Origin: Zychaea mexicana
Lineage: Eukaryota; Mucoromycota; Mucoromycetes; Mucorales; Lichtheimiaceae
Direction: 5' to 3'
NCBI RefSeq assembly: GCF_025766255.1
Contig: NW_026516705.1
Span: 62,001 to 126,000 of the forward strand
Length of the DNA: 64,000 nt
Shown here: positions 48,960 to 61,130 of the stretch, one piece after another
Position numbering within the stretch: the first letter of the stretch is position 1
How the letters are laid out: every line of letters begins with the position of its first letter
Program-made: the position numbers and the translations under genes
The notes under the pieces: model-generated
Told to the model about the DNA's origin: nothing
Database searches by the model: none
The model's input: only the letters and a program-made list of their open reading frames with translations

Positions 48960-49886
48960 AACACGCTGGATACAAGTATCAATACAAGTATTAACGTATA
49001 CAAGAGTATCCAAAATCTCATGAGACATGACGATCCCGCGCTTGCCGATGTTCCATTTGGTGGAAATATTATGGTCCTTGGTGTTGACTTTTGCCAGGTA
49101 CTCAACATTGTATCCTCTCTTCTACTTTGCATGTTTTTTACTATTAAGCGGTAGTACTCACAGTAAAGTATATGGTAATAGGTCCTTCCAGTGATACCAA
49201 ATGCATCGCGCTCGCAAATCGTACAGCAGTGTCTAAATCGTTCATCAATTTGACCCAGTGTCACCGTCCATCGCCTTGAAACCAACATACGCGTCCAACA
49301 AGCTGCCAACACCAATGATGCAAACGAGCTTGGCCAGTCTATGCAACATTTACTTTGCATTGGTGATGGTGCCGAGCTGTTGGTGCCAAGCGGAACTTGC
49401 ACACCCATAGTGGACTCTGCAATAAGACACGACTGATTGTACGCTCTCTCCAACGACATGTACTTGATGCTGAAATAGCCACTGGACCTCATACCGGCAA
49501 CATCGTCTTGATCCCTCGCATAACTTTAACACCATCACAAACACGTTCCCCCATTCTTTTTTAAACGCACACAATTCCCTGTCCGCCCTGCCTTTGCTAT
49601 GACCATCCACAAAGCGCAAGGGCAAACCCTGCAATATGTCGGTGTCCGCCTTGCAGAAGATGTCTTTGCTCATGGCCAACTATATGTTGCGCTATCTCGG
49701 GCAACTGACCCTAACAATCTTCGCGTTGCCATCGATCTCTCAGGGTCTGGACCACCACAAACCACCAACATCGTCTACCAAGAAGTTCTCTTGCAATCGC
49801 CGGCCTCTGTTCCTGAACAAGCCGAAAATTCACCACCAACCTCTCCCACAACAACAATCACCGCATTTCCACCTCCATCACCTTAA
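48960..49886 (+). pseudogene. Helitron helicase fragment (C-terminal part)
   Basis: Broken frames from about 49018 read VPFGGNIMVLGVDFCQ, the conserved Pif1-family strand after Walker B, and later PVRPAFAMTIHKAQGQTL and FAHGQLYVALSRAT, the last helicase motifs. The final 95 codons (49599-49886) are intact and end with a Pro/Thr-rich tail. Between these blocks several in-frame stops occur, and an intron-like or deleted stretch follows GVDFCQ at about 49100. The Rep domain and zinc knuckles are absent, so this copy could not encode a transposase. Confidence 0.75.
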
Positions 49887-50290
49887 GCCCTTTTCTGCTC
49901 TTTTTCTTTTTGCTTCTAAACTCTTATTTTCACTTAGTATCATTTAACGTACAATAGAATATTCTTACCTCTTCACGGTATCTTTCGTAAGTAGATCTGA
50001 CGCGAAACAATAAGATATAGAACTACGCGAAGCTGCCGTCACCTTTCAGCTAATTACGACAAGCAGCAATAATCTACCATGATGTTCAAATGAAAGCGGA
50101 CACATTGATGAACTTTCAAAAATATGTAAGAGCTGTCGATAGCAACAAATAAGTTATCCTCGCATTAACAGTGAAATACCAGTCAAAAGTTCCTCTGTCG
50201 TCCCTTTTAATTTGACAAACCAACATGTAGTAGGGTTTCGTGTCATAGCAATAATGATAATGTTTAGGGTTATATGTAGTCATAGCAATA

Positions 50291-50425
50291 AATAAGCTCG
50301 CGAAGCGAGCTTTGGTTAGGGTTTAGAAGGGGGGTGTGGGGGGAACCCTCAGGAAACATCCAATCCGTTGAATGACCCGGAGCGCAGCGAAGGGGCTCAT
50401 TCAGCCGAGCGAAGCGAGGCAGGTG
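50291..50425 (+). repeat. Helitron terminal block, copy B
   Basis: This copy has the same order of hairpins as copy A. Its first hairpin is perfect: AAGCTCGC (50294-50301), loop GAA, GCGAGCTT (50305-50312). The TGAATGA/TCATTCA stem and the final GCCGAGC-GAA-GCGAGGC element are conserved. The outer AACATCC stem has lost its partner, because the flank after GGCAGGTG differs. Confidence 0.8.
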
Positions 50426-51430
50426 TCTGTTTATATTACATATAGGTGGTGAACCCTTCTATTTACTATGCTTTGTGGCCTCTTCTTCACCATCATGTGT
50501 CATGAAGTAGTATAGAAGATATGATTACTAACTGGAAATGGATCATCATGTATGTTGCCCGACGTCTGGTCACCCTTTGTTCTATTACTTTCACACTAAT
50601 GGTGAGTTATATCAAAGCATAGTGATACTGCTAGATGCGAAGTTTCTTGGCTCCATGTGCATGTATCTATAAAAATACCGTATATACTGCGTAGTAACAC
50701 CAGTAGTAGCAATTTAATGTGAAGCGTATTTTGCGAGTGTAAGAAAGTAAGCCTTGCTTATTGTGTTATTTATCAAAATTTTGCTATCAAGTAGTCTTGC
50801 CAATTTAAGATTCAGAGACTACGCTGCAGCTCACCGGGTATAAAAGGACGGTGCGACCAGAAGTGTTGCTATGCAGTGCTACTACTAGTAGCACTTGGTT
50901 ACTAGATAGAAGACGCACATTCCACTGTATGCTAATAAGTTGAGCTAATTAATAGTGGCAGAAAATTAGGCTTATATCGTACGGGGTATTTACATGGGTA
51001 TATTTCACCATGCTTGGTTGTCTCGAATGTAATGGTAGACTAAACGTACAAGGTTCCACTATGTTCGCACTGTGCTACTACTAAAAGAATGTCTTTGTAC
51101 CACCCTGGACGACATAAACGGCAGACGTCAGTCATCCTGCAAAAAAATAATATTAGATGATCTATTGTTCTACAGCAGGAGACACATCCAAGGGAAGGAT
51201 GGGGGAAATAGAGATTACTATCAGCCTTTACACCTTATATGCTGTCACATGTATACGACCAACTACTTTGTGTGAAACTAAATAAGCGAAGAAAAGCAAA
51301 AACAGTGGCGAAACCTGCAGACGCGGGAAATCAAAAAATCTGTGTAATTCCGATCATTTATATTATATTTGACCTGTCGTTTCACATCTTTTTTTTTATA
51401 CAGACCAAAGTTTCATCGACTGTGTTGACC
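50426..51430. promoter_or_regulatory. upstream region of the GGA gene
   Basis: One kilobase of AT-rich DNA lies between the truncated Helitron and the GGA start. I see no gene. It presumably contains the GGA promoter. Confidence 0.4.
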
Positions 51431-54263
51431 ATGGCCGATCGCTTACAAGATCTCATTGGTAACGACTGCTCTATAAACATAAAGGCCGTTGTTTTGTAGT
51501 TTTTGCACAAGTCTTCTCACATATACACAAAAAATAAAATAGCTGGTGCGTGCAGCCCAGCACATGCAGGACCTGACCTGGAACTGAATCTCGAGATTAG
51601 CGACCTGATCAACAAGAAGCAAGGCACATTGTAAGCTTTCTATATAAGAATAGCATGTATTTGCTCAACATTGCAACGAAGTTAAAAAAAAATAACCTGT
51701 CTGTTTCTTTTTCTCTCTTTCAAAAGTTCGAGAGTAGCTGCCATGACGATTGTTCGACTTGTCAACAGCCGAAGTACGAATCAAGGGATGCTAGCACTCT
51801 CGGTAAGAATAGCACACGCACACATGTAGAGAGAGAGTATATATAACAAAACCAATCCAAGTGTATTCACATTTGCTCGGTCATGTAGCTCTTGGACGTT
51901 TGTGTGAAGAATTGTGGTTATCCGTTCCATTTACAGATATCCACCAAAGAATTCTTGAACGCACTGGTATACAGTTTTCCAGCCCAACCTCAATCCAGTC
52001 TGAGCTTTGCTGCACGTCCGCCACATAAAAAAAGTCTGGACATCCAATGGAATCATTTTGATTATGTACCACATCAGCCTTCCGTTCCCGATCCGGTGGT
52101 CGAGCGGATCCTTTACATGCTAAAGGAATGGAAAGTGGCGTTGGCGGATCGAGCACCTTACAATGAAGATCTGGCTAACATCAATAGCATGTATCGTTTG
52201 CTTAGACGAAGAGGTATATAGTGTGTGGGGAAACTATGAAGCTTAGAGAAACACTGGATTGTTGATTTCAAACTCGTGATTTTGACATAGGTTATCGATT
52301 TCCCGAGTTACGCGAATCTTCCGTGGCAGCGCTGATTCCACATAGTGTAAGCTTTTTATAATATGGGTTGGGATGAAATGTCATGATTGGGTCCGATCAT
52401 TTTCACGATCTCTGACGCAAAAGAGACCATCTCTTAAAATGTTAGGTGCTGCGAACTCCCGAAGAGCTCGAAGAGCAAGAAAATGAGAGGCTATCAGCTG
52501 TAAGTAGTAAATGGGAGCATAGATAGAAAGAGTGAGCGAGATGGATGCTCACCATTTTTTGCGATTGTCTTTTGTGCTTCTAGAAACTTCAAGAACTTAT
52601 TCGTCGAGGCAAAGAAGAGGATTTAAGATTGGCCAATATAATTATGAAATGGCTCACCGGTTATGTAAGCAGTGGCAATAGTTGGCAAAAAAAAACAGTG
52701 ATAACAGCGACGCGATTGTAAGATCCTTTTTTGAGAATGTCTAATTGGGATGTCTTATAGGAAAAACGTGGAAGACCAGATTATCAACAGCGTTTTGCCG
52801 AACAACTACGAGGCATTCGCAGTAAAGCGATTGTGTTGTATGAGTTACTAGAAAGCATGAGGACTGGTGAAAAAATTGACCGAGCCATGCAGGTATGTTG
52901 AATGGGATTTGGAATTAGAAAGGGCCAGGAACAAGGGATACTTAAATTCTAGGGGAACTTTAGGATCTGCATAATGTTTGTACAAAAGCACAATCGAAAA
53001 TCAAAAGCATACTCGACGATGGTAGCACTGAACATCATACTGGTATGAAGATGATATTATTTAGGAAACTAGCACTTGAAACTACGTATCTACTTGCTGT
53101 TGCTCACATCTGGTTTTTCTCGAAATATTTGCAATAGAGCAACTAGTCGCATTATTTAATATGCTCGAGAAAGTATTGAGAAAATATGCTGACATTGAAA
53201 AGGGAATATACGATACTCAGTACGATATCCACAGCAAGTCAGCCATTAGCGGAACACCCAAACAACCAACACCGGTACATCAAGAACAATCCAAGAATGT
53301 CAGCCTAATTGATTTAGACGACGACGACTTTACTACTACTACTACGTCGCGACTACCCTTATCCTCATCATCACCATTCCAGCATTCTTCACAACGACAA
53401 CAATACGATACTATACAAAGCAGCAGCAGCACAGCCAATGACCTACTTTTTGACGTTTTTGGCGAACTACAGCAAAACGATACCGGTTCTTCTCAGCAAC
53501 AAGGACATATATTCTTATCAACTACTACTCCTGACACTAATTCTCCTGACCTTATTACTACTACCGATACTACCACTACAACAACAACAAACACTTCATC
53601 ATCGTCTTCGTCTTCATCATCTCTCTCACCGTCACTATCGCCTCCTGCTGGACATGTTGCCGATAATAACCCAAACTCACGTAAGATAAATGAACTTTTG
53701 TTTAGTAGCAAGAACAAGATATCATTTCAGGGAAACAGTAAGCTTACGCAAAATAATGCGTGGCCTTAAAGATTTATTGCATGACAAAAATGGATTGCAA
53801 ATCCATCTCGATATCTACGAAAAAGTCGAAACATCTCTAAAGCTACGGTGCTTTTTTTCCAACCAATCGACCGCACCCATGGAATCAATGGAATTGCAAC
53901 TGGCCGCACCCAAGGTATACATAATTTGGGCAAGCCTGTAAAATGCAAACTGTTTAACTAAAGTCTTATTTGGCGGCCGTGTAATACCTATTTTAGTCTA
54001 TGCAAATCAAGATGGGCCGTGTGTCATCTTCTGTGATACCACCTAAATCTTTCAAAAGTGTGTTTCAGAATATCACGCTAACCAATCCCACCGACGTAAG
54101 TAAAGAGATGGTTTGTTTGTTGCTTTTCCTTTTTTGGTCACCTGAGTCACTGACAGATGAGATATTTTGTTATTGTTAGGATCCATTACGGTTACGATTC
54201 AAGGTGACTTATGATCAGTTGGGAGTACAGATGGAGCAAACGGGTGAATATTCCACCTTATAA
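51431..54263 (+). CDS. GGA-type clathrin adaptor (VHS-GAT-GAE)
   Basis: Thirteen exons (51431-51458, 51543-51630, 51727-51802, 51889-52213, 52291-52346, 52446-52499, 52584-52664, 52761-52892, 52964-53042, 53138-53680, 53739-53914, 53997-54095, 54180-54263) give 606 residues. The VHS domain is unmistakable: LELNLEISDLINKK, AMTIVRLVNSRS and LLDVCVKNCGYPFHLQISTK. The GAT domain with its Arf-binding helix (ENERLSAKLQELIRRGKEED and LANIIMKWLTGYE) follows. Next comes a 170-residue Ser/Thr/Gln hinge containing SLIDLDDDDF, a clathrin-box-like acidic cluster. The C-terminal GAE ear (LHDKNGLQIHLDIYEKV to GVQMEQTGEYST) completes the protein. It sorts cargo from the trans-Golgi to endosomes in an Arf-dependent way. 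The acceptor of exon 11 is taken at 53738 (aaacag) because the nearer one at 53730 leads at once to a stop. Confidence 0.93.
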
Positions 54264-54854
54264 AGATAGGCACCAAAAGCAAAATAAAACGTGTCTTTTT
54301 TTTTGTGTTTCGTTTTTAAAATTTAGACATTGTTCGCTATGTCATGCAGTCGTCCCCCCCCCTCCGCCATGCATTGCATCATATGCAGGTGTGCGCACAT
54401 TGTGTATCGGATCATACCAAAAGTCAAATGGATTTTACCGTTCATTTTCGACTAGATTATATTAAAACAGCTCTCATATCTTTCATAACGGCGGCTTCGT
54501 GCTTTCTATGATGGTTAGACACATAAATATACTTTTCGATGGTCCGCTAGATGTGGTGCCAGCGAATATGTACATGGATGCATTGGAAAAGTTCTCCTAG
54601 AATAAACATAAATGTAAGCCTCCACTTTGGAAGTAACCCGACATGCTACATGGAGTATAATAAGCTAAATGTATACAAATCTCCCCTTTGATGTGTTTAT
54701 TGTTGTGTTAGCGTTGTATTGAGCGTGATATGAATGTAAAGAAGAAGAAAATATGTGAATGTACGATAAAAGAAAAACATTCATGTAGAGAAAAAAAGAG
54801 AAATAGGAGAAGAGCGGTGAGTGTTGAGTTGAAATAAGAATGGCTTAATGGATG

Positions 54855-54899
<45 letters not shown>

Positions 54900-55099
54900 A
54901 ACTGGAAGACGGTGACAATCGATATATAACGCGTAAGAGCACTATGCAGACTAGACAGAGAAAGAGAATAGAAGGGAAAGATAAAGGAGAAGGGTAAAAA
55001 CAGACTAGAAACTAGTAAAGAAACGAAATGCTGATCGCGGAGAGAAGAAAGAGAAGCTTAAAATGGGCCATTTCGGCGGCGAACAGTGTGTGCAATGCA
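54264..55099. other. convergent intergenic region with GA microsatellite
   Basis: This is the 3' flank of GGA and CK1. A pure GA dinucleotide run lies at about 54857-54897. No gene is supported. Confidence 0.5.
54857..54897. repeat. GA dinucleotide microsatellite
   Basis: This is about 20 uninterrupted GA units between two convergent genes. Confidence 0.9.
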
Positions 55100-57263
55100 T
55101 TAAGGCTAATAACAGCAAGAGAGAGAAAAGTCGATAGTTTAGTTTAGCATAAATTCCCACAATTGCTGTAAATGCCGAAAGAAAACAGTTAAAACTTACA
55201 TTAGCCGATGGTATGTTTCGTGCTGATGGTGATGCTAAGACATTCGCTCCCTTTGGCAAACCAGCCATGGTAGGTTTGCCTGCTGCAGCGCGTGGACGAA
55301 ACGACGATGTCGGCATATTATTAATGGGATCGGCCGGGGATCCTCCCGGTTGCGGTGGGACCATGCGTGATGATGAGGCAGCACCGCTAGCTCCTCCTCC
55401 TCCTCCAACTGCAGCTGGCGAACGCAGTGATCTGAGCGCATCATCATTGTATTCCTTCTTTATAGGTCTCGCCACATCATCGATGTGTTCCTTTTTGATA
55501 GCTACACCGCCAGCTCCTCCTACAGCAGCAGTTGACGAACGCAGTGCTCTGAGCGTATCGTCATGAAACTCCTTTTTTATATTCCGGGACATTGGATCCA
55601 CACCTGCTTGCTGCTGTTGTTGTTGTTGCTGGATGTTATCCTTCTCCTATCAAGATAATGTTCGTTTAGCCACAAGAAAAACATATAACATCTTCCTCAT
55701 CCAATTCTTTCCCATGCCCTGACCATTTCTCCTTACCAACTTGTAAGATGTCCAGTCGAACATGTAATCGTATTGGTAGCCTTCTCGTACAAAGAGGTCC
55801 CGGAACAGTTTGCGCAGATAGCTATAGTCAGGCTTATCGTCGAACCGCAACGAGCGCGTGTAGTTGAGGTAAATTGCAAATTCGCTGGGAAATCCACGGC
55901 ACAGCAATTCGGTGGGCGTCGTCATCTTCTTTTCCATGATGCGATCGTATTTTTGCTTCTTGGTCGCAGCCTTCAGTCCTTGCCATGGCAACTGGCCACG
56001 GCAAAAGTACATGAGCACATATCCTAACGATTCCAAATCGTCTCGCCGTGATTGTTCTATGCCAGATAGTCGCCATTTGTTAACCAAACGAGGATAAGCT
56101 ATTCACTCATTCAAACAGAGTATACGCGCGCGCCGCTATGACTTACCAACACCCAAATGTGTGTTAATGCTCGCATAACGTGCAGTGCCAGTAAGATTCT
56201 TATTCTCCCTATAAGGGATATGCAAATGTGTTCGTGGATCGCGGTACTTTTTGGCCAGACCAAAATCAATAATGTTCACCTGGTTGCCTCGCTTGCCAAT
56301 GCCCATTAAAAAGTTGTCAGGCTTGATGTCGCGATGAATAAAGTTCTTGGAGTGAATATACTCGATGCGGGAAAGCTAATATAACCAAATTAGATGCTGC
56401 TGCTGCTGCTGACGTACCGACTACTATTACTACCACTACCACTACTGCTACAATCTATTTGGCTGATTCAACCGTGCCCCCTCCCTTATCTCCCTCCCTT
56501 TGCCCCATCCATTCCAGACCTCTTTTTCCCTTAAAAGCCTCTTTCCTTACCATCTGATCTGCTAGAAGCAACACAGTCTTGAGTTGGAACTTGCGATTGC
56601 AAAAGTTGAACAAGTCCTCAAGTGATGCTACATGTTATTGTAAATATTTATGTGTGTGTTTGTGTCAGTATTTTCTCTCTTTCGATTCCTGGCCTTTTTT
56701 ACACATACACACACACACACACACGCAGACCCCAGTCTCACAAACCGCTGTACTTAATAATAGAAAACCACTCTTCTTTATGACTATCTTGTTGTCTCTG
56801 TCTAGTTACATTAACGGCATAGATAAAAGATAAAAGTAGGAAAGTACTTACGTCCCATGAGATCAATGACCATGGCATTATAGTCGCATTCAACGCCAAA
56901 CCACCGTACAAAGGGAATACCGACACCGCCTTGCAAGGCTCTGTACACTTTGGCTTCATATTCAAGCTGTGGGTGCTTTGCCTTTACTGATTCTAGCTTG
57001 ATAGCAACCTCTTCACCCGTAACAATATTGGTGCCTTTTTTGATAGTGTTATTCATTAATACAATTGTAATAGAAACATTGTGAATTGGGGTCAAGTATC
57101 AAAAGGGGCTTTTGCATGCAAAAGAAACAATATAGAACCACTGAGCACATGGCTAGAGAGACAAAGTGAAAAGTAGTAGTAGTTTACCGAGATAGATGTC
57201 ACCAAAGGAACCGGAGCCGATTTTGCGACCGATTCTGAACTTGTTGCCCACTCTCAGATCCAT
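55100..57263 (-). CDS. casein kinase I, Hrr25/CK1-delta type
   Basis: Seven exons on the minus strand (57263-57188, 57034-56852, 56627-56551, 56375-56147, 56056-55737, 55646-55200, 55105-55100) give 445 residues. The kinase domain starts at the third residue: [20 protein letters not shown], catalytic Lys in EEVAIKLES, catalytic loop [37 protein letters not shown] and the CK1 signature [18 protein letters not shown]. It ends with [11 protein letters not shown]. The absence of an N-terminal extension and of a C-terminal Cys-Cys lipidation motif makes it the nuclear/cytoplasmic Hrr25 (delta/epsilon) class rather than the Yck class. It would act in DNA repair, vesicle traffic, meiosis and autophagy. 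The tail has a Gln run and three IKKE motifs in partly repeated sequence. The last exon is uncertain: the acceptor at 55106 gives Pro-stop, whereas an alternative 34 bp intron would give eight other residues. Confidence 0.92.
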
Positions 57264-57307
57264 GATAAAATATAAAGTCGAATGTGCTGTTGCTGTCAGG
57301 TAAAATT

Positions 57308-57330
57308 ACACACACACACACACACACACA
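57308..57330. repeat. AC dinucleotide microsatellite upstream of CK1
   Basis: This is a run of about 11 CA units, 45 bp upstream of the CK1 start codon (minus strand), probably in the 5' leader or core promoter. Confidence 0.85.
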
Positions 57331-57762
57331 GACACAGAGGGAGAGTAAAAAAGAGAGAAGTAATAAAGAAGACCAAGAGTAGAGTAGGTGTGAAAAGAGA
57401 GAGAGAGACAGAGAGAGGAACACAATCAGCGGTCAATGTGCAGACAAATTGGATGGACTTAATGGAAGAGGAAGAGGAGACAAGAAAGAAAGGTTGAAGA
57501 AGAGGAGGGGGGGGGGGAGTTGTTGTTATGTGGAGGGCTGAAAATAGAGGAAAAAAGTGTGTGAGAGAGAGTGAGTGTGCAGCTGCTGGCTGCCTGTGAA
57601 TTTCTTCGTGCGGGATGTTATTTTCTCCCCTTCTCCAGCCGCTCCACTCATCTGGGACCCACACACTGCATCTCTTTTCATTTTACTCTCTCTCTCTCTC
57701 TCTCACTCTCTCTCCCCTCTTTTCCTCCCTATACACTCACAGGCGCATACGACCCAATCTTC

Positions 57763-58062
57763 ATGTTGAACAATCCGTCATTGGAAGCAACAGCAGCTAC
57801 AACAAAACCTAACAATGAGATTGTAATCGTTTCGCCCCTTCCCATTCGACCACTACATCCGAATCACAACACACATGTGGATGGGTAAAAAAACAAATGC
57901 TTTTTTTTTTTGATAACTTGCACTGTTACTAAGATATATTTGCTGTTTGTTTATTTTCTTTTGAAAAAAAAAAAAAGAGTGACGAAAGAACAAGAGGATG
58001 ATGCTTGCTCTGAGCTGTTGGAGATAATGGCAGCAACCGGCAACAAACACCACAAACGAGGA

Positions 58063-58097
<35 letters not shown>

Positions 58098-58458
58098 CAG
58101 CAGCAGCAACAACAGCACGTACGATAACGTTGACGATAACGATGATGTTACTGGTGGCGATATTGGTTTGGAAGTGCCAGCGTCGCCGGTTTACCGTACA
58201 TTGAATCCGTTGCCACACGACACCTCTTTTATCCACGCTGCGGCAGCCTTCCTTACTGTCCAAAATGCAATGGCGGCTATGGCGGCTGCGGCTGCTGTCA
58301 ACAACGATAACAACAACAATTCAAGCAACAACAGCAACATGAACGACGCTGCTATTACCGCTTCCACGACTCCTACTGCTTTGCAAGTGCCTACTGCTAG
58401 ACCTCGCTCTTACAGTGTTGGCGACGATCGAAACAAGATGCCCGCTGTGGTTTGTTAA
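57763..58458 (+). CDS. unknown low-complexity protein, 200 aa
   Basis: Two exons (57763-57884 and 57978-58458) join in frame across an intron with a poly-T and poly-A flank and give 200 residues. Features visible are a short Thr/Pro N-terminus (IVIVSPLPIRPLHPNHN), an acidic helix (EQEDDACSELLEIMAATG), a long Ser run (17 or so), a moderately hydrophobic conserved-looking segment (SPVYRTLNPLPHDTSFIHAA and AAFLTVQNAMAAMAAA), Asn runs, and an end RPRSYSVGDDRNKMPAVV. I recognise no family. Since the segment around VYRTLNPLPHDTSF is not low complexity, it is the best part to search with. The gene is divergent from CK1, with 500 bp between start codons. Confidence 0.5.
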
Positions 58459-61130
58459 AAAAATACTCTTCTTCTACATATGATCCTTGGCGTTGAAAAC
58501 CACACTACTACCTTTGTTGTACATACACACACAGACATCTCTTTCTCTTCCTTTCTTTCTGTCTTTCTTATATAACATGTTTTATACATACAATTCTTCT
58601 TCACATACACACACTCCGTTACTACTACATAGCCAATCCCCTTCCCTCTTCCCTTGCAAAACTTTGTCCCTCTTCTTTTATAAACTTTGTAAAACCCTTT
58701 TTTTATCTTTAGTTTCCAACGCCCCTTCCTTCAATTGTCTATATCTCTCCTATATCAATTGTAGTATAACTTTTTCTATAATCTTTTCCGAAAAAAAAAA
58801 TAACCTGTGAAGGTTTCCCATGATATGTATAGTTATAGTTACACCAAAGAAACCTTGATAACTGGCTCAGCAAAAAAGAAATTCAACGTTGAAAGGTACG
58901 ATAGCCAATCTTGGCATAATTGTTGGTAAAGCGGGAAAGAAATACGCATATGATACTCTGGAGAAGGATGCTTTAAGGTGTTCTTTTTGACATCACGGTA
59001 AACGAGTTAATAACTTGTTTCGCATCGTGGCATCATGTATGCAGTACAAAGCGTGCCTGGCAAACAATATCATGTAGGCAAAGTTGGACGCACTGTTACA
59101 GAACCAATCAGAATACAGACTAGAACGCCGAAGAACGAAAAAAAAACCCTTGCGTTAATTACCAATGAAGGCAATCAAAGAAGTTTACCTTGGCTATACT
59201 ACTTTCGTTGGCTCCCAACTCTCTCAAGATGTGTGTACCCGTTTTTATTTTCGCCACGTATAACGCCAAGTCTGATGACGTGATGACATACTTCTACCAC
59301 CCGAAATGATGATCAGGTGATTGTAAGAGTCTGGTTTTTTGTGTCGCATCCTGCCTTGTTTCCAATGCGGTTTAGCTTAAATACTTACTGCACGAGTCCT
59401 GACCAGCATCAAGAGTATTAGGTAATCCTTCTATAGTGGCGTTCAGACAAACTCCTCTCGATAATGACGACATAATCACATATAGTTTACTGTAAACAAA
59501 CAATAGCCTAGTATAAGTGCTTAGATCGATCCCTGTGCTACTGGCCACATTCAAAAAAAACCAAGGAAGGAGTTTGAATGATGATGTGTGCATAAGTATA
59601 TGAGAGAGTGTATAAAAAGAAAGTTTAGCTTTCCTTGGTTACTGTTATATGATGAATCCGCCGACCGCGCGCCATCTTAAATATCTCCTCAGTCTGCACT
59701 GTCCCCCAAAAATGGTGTAATTAAAACCTTACAGCCCATCATGTATGAGTAATGAGCGGACACACGCAAGTTTTTTGATGTATGTACAAACTACTATAGA
59801 TCCGATTTAACGTTTGTCGTGTTTCTTTTCATATTCATGCATATGCTGTACCTTGTTATCAAAGATGATAACGTGATTACGTGCTGTCATCATGATGTAG
59901 CAAGTCTTTCCGCCCCATTCTCTCTTCTTATTAATAGATTTATTTTTTTCCTACAAATAGTGTTGTATCCGTGTGCTTAAAAAAACAATAGAAGAATTAG
60001 ACGATCATCATACACAGGAGGAAAAGAAGTATGATCTTTGGGGGAGCCAAACCGGCTAAAAGACATATCATATTCATAGAAAGTCAGTTCAAGAGTCTGC
60101 TATCAATTAGCACGAACTTTGTAAACTCTACCAATCATAAAAACTGGTGTTATCAGTGCTGACTGGCAATCTTTTTCAACAAAAGTTTATATATTAAATC
60201 AAAATCCTCATCATTAGATGTAACAGGGCTAATATAAATATCTATTGTCAAAAATTTTTACATCTAAATTTTTATGACAGGATGCATAGATCTTTATGTC
60301 TATATAAAAAGGGTTTAATGGGAAAGGGACTTCAGTAAAGATTAAAGGTATAAGGACCATATAAGCGAGCATATAATGAATATATTTATCATTGAACTTT
60401 ATGTACAGCTCGACATCGAATTCGATTGGCGTTCAAAATTCGAGCAGGACTGAAGGTTTTACTTTCAGAGGACCATAGGACGCCGTCCTTGAAGAATAGC
60501 GTTTGCAATTCTTTAGAAATGCTTTTAACAGTGAGCATTAAGCAGTTAGTGAAAAGATCTTTGAAACGCAGCAGTGAAGCGCTTGCACGCGCCGTTAATA
60601 GGACGAAGCACAACAACGAGGACAAACACACTGTCAGCTTTAAAAGAAATTATCTGACTTTAATATGTATAGAAACTAAATGACCCGAGAATAGCCACTT
60701 CACAAAGTAGATTAACATCAATGGAGGCGAGGGCATATACACTGGAACAAGGATAAATGAAGCTGCGTTAGACTAGTATTAAGGCAATTATTTCGACCTT
60801 ATTCATCAGACGCAAAATTTAGTGTATGATAGCAGATTTTCTATGGAAAGTAGTGTTATGTAGCACAGGCAATACTTACACGCACGCCCGCTTTAGTCTC
60901 GGTATGAATAGCACAATCGATTCGTCCAAGCCCAATACTGAAGCCAACAGCTGTCGAAATAATCTATTTGCAGAGAATGTTTAGTACAGCATTCAAAATT
61001 AAGGTTGAATGGACCAAACTCCCGAGGAAGATGGCTAAGCATTCAGTAGAAGTTGGGGAGATAATTTTGCTGGCAGTTCGTGCACAACAAAATCTTGGAT
61101 ACAAGAGCTTTATCCTTGATAAATTACTTC
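58459..61130. other. gene-poor AT-rich stretch
   Basis: About 2.7 kb has only short frames (for example 59035-59283, 59372-59593 and 60426-60683). None of these has a domain, a convincing start context or a consistent splice plan. I see no RNA gene signature. Confidence 0.4.

Larger units (their letters stand above)
48960..50425 (+). mobile_element. 5'-truncated Helitron copy
   Basis: Only the 3' part of a Helitron remains: fragments of the helicase from about 49018, a better preserved helicase end (49599-49886), a 400 bp 3' region and the terminal block (50291-50425). The orientation is the same as in the upstream element. Because its helicase is less similar to the first copy in the middle part than in the terminal block, it is probably an older, related family member rather than a recent duplicate. 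Confidence 0.75.

Noticed and set aside
53731..53738. Extension of GGA exon 11 to the acceptor at 53730
   Set aside because: It creates a stop three codons later; the acceptor at 53738 keeps frame and gives the conserved ear domain.
55985..55998. CTTGCCATGGCAAC resembling an X-box
   Set aside because: It lies inside the CK1 kinase domain and is explained by the conserved codons for the LPWQG motif.
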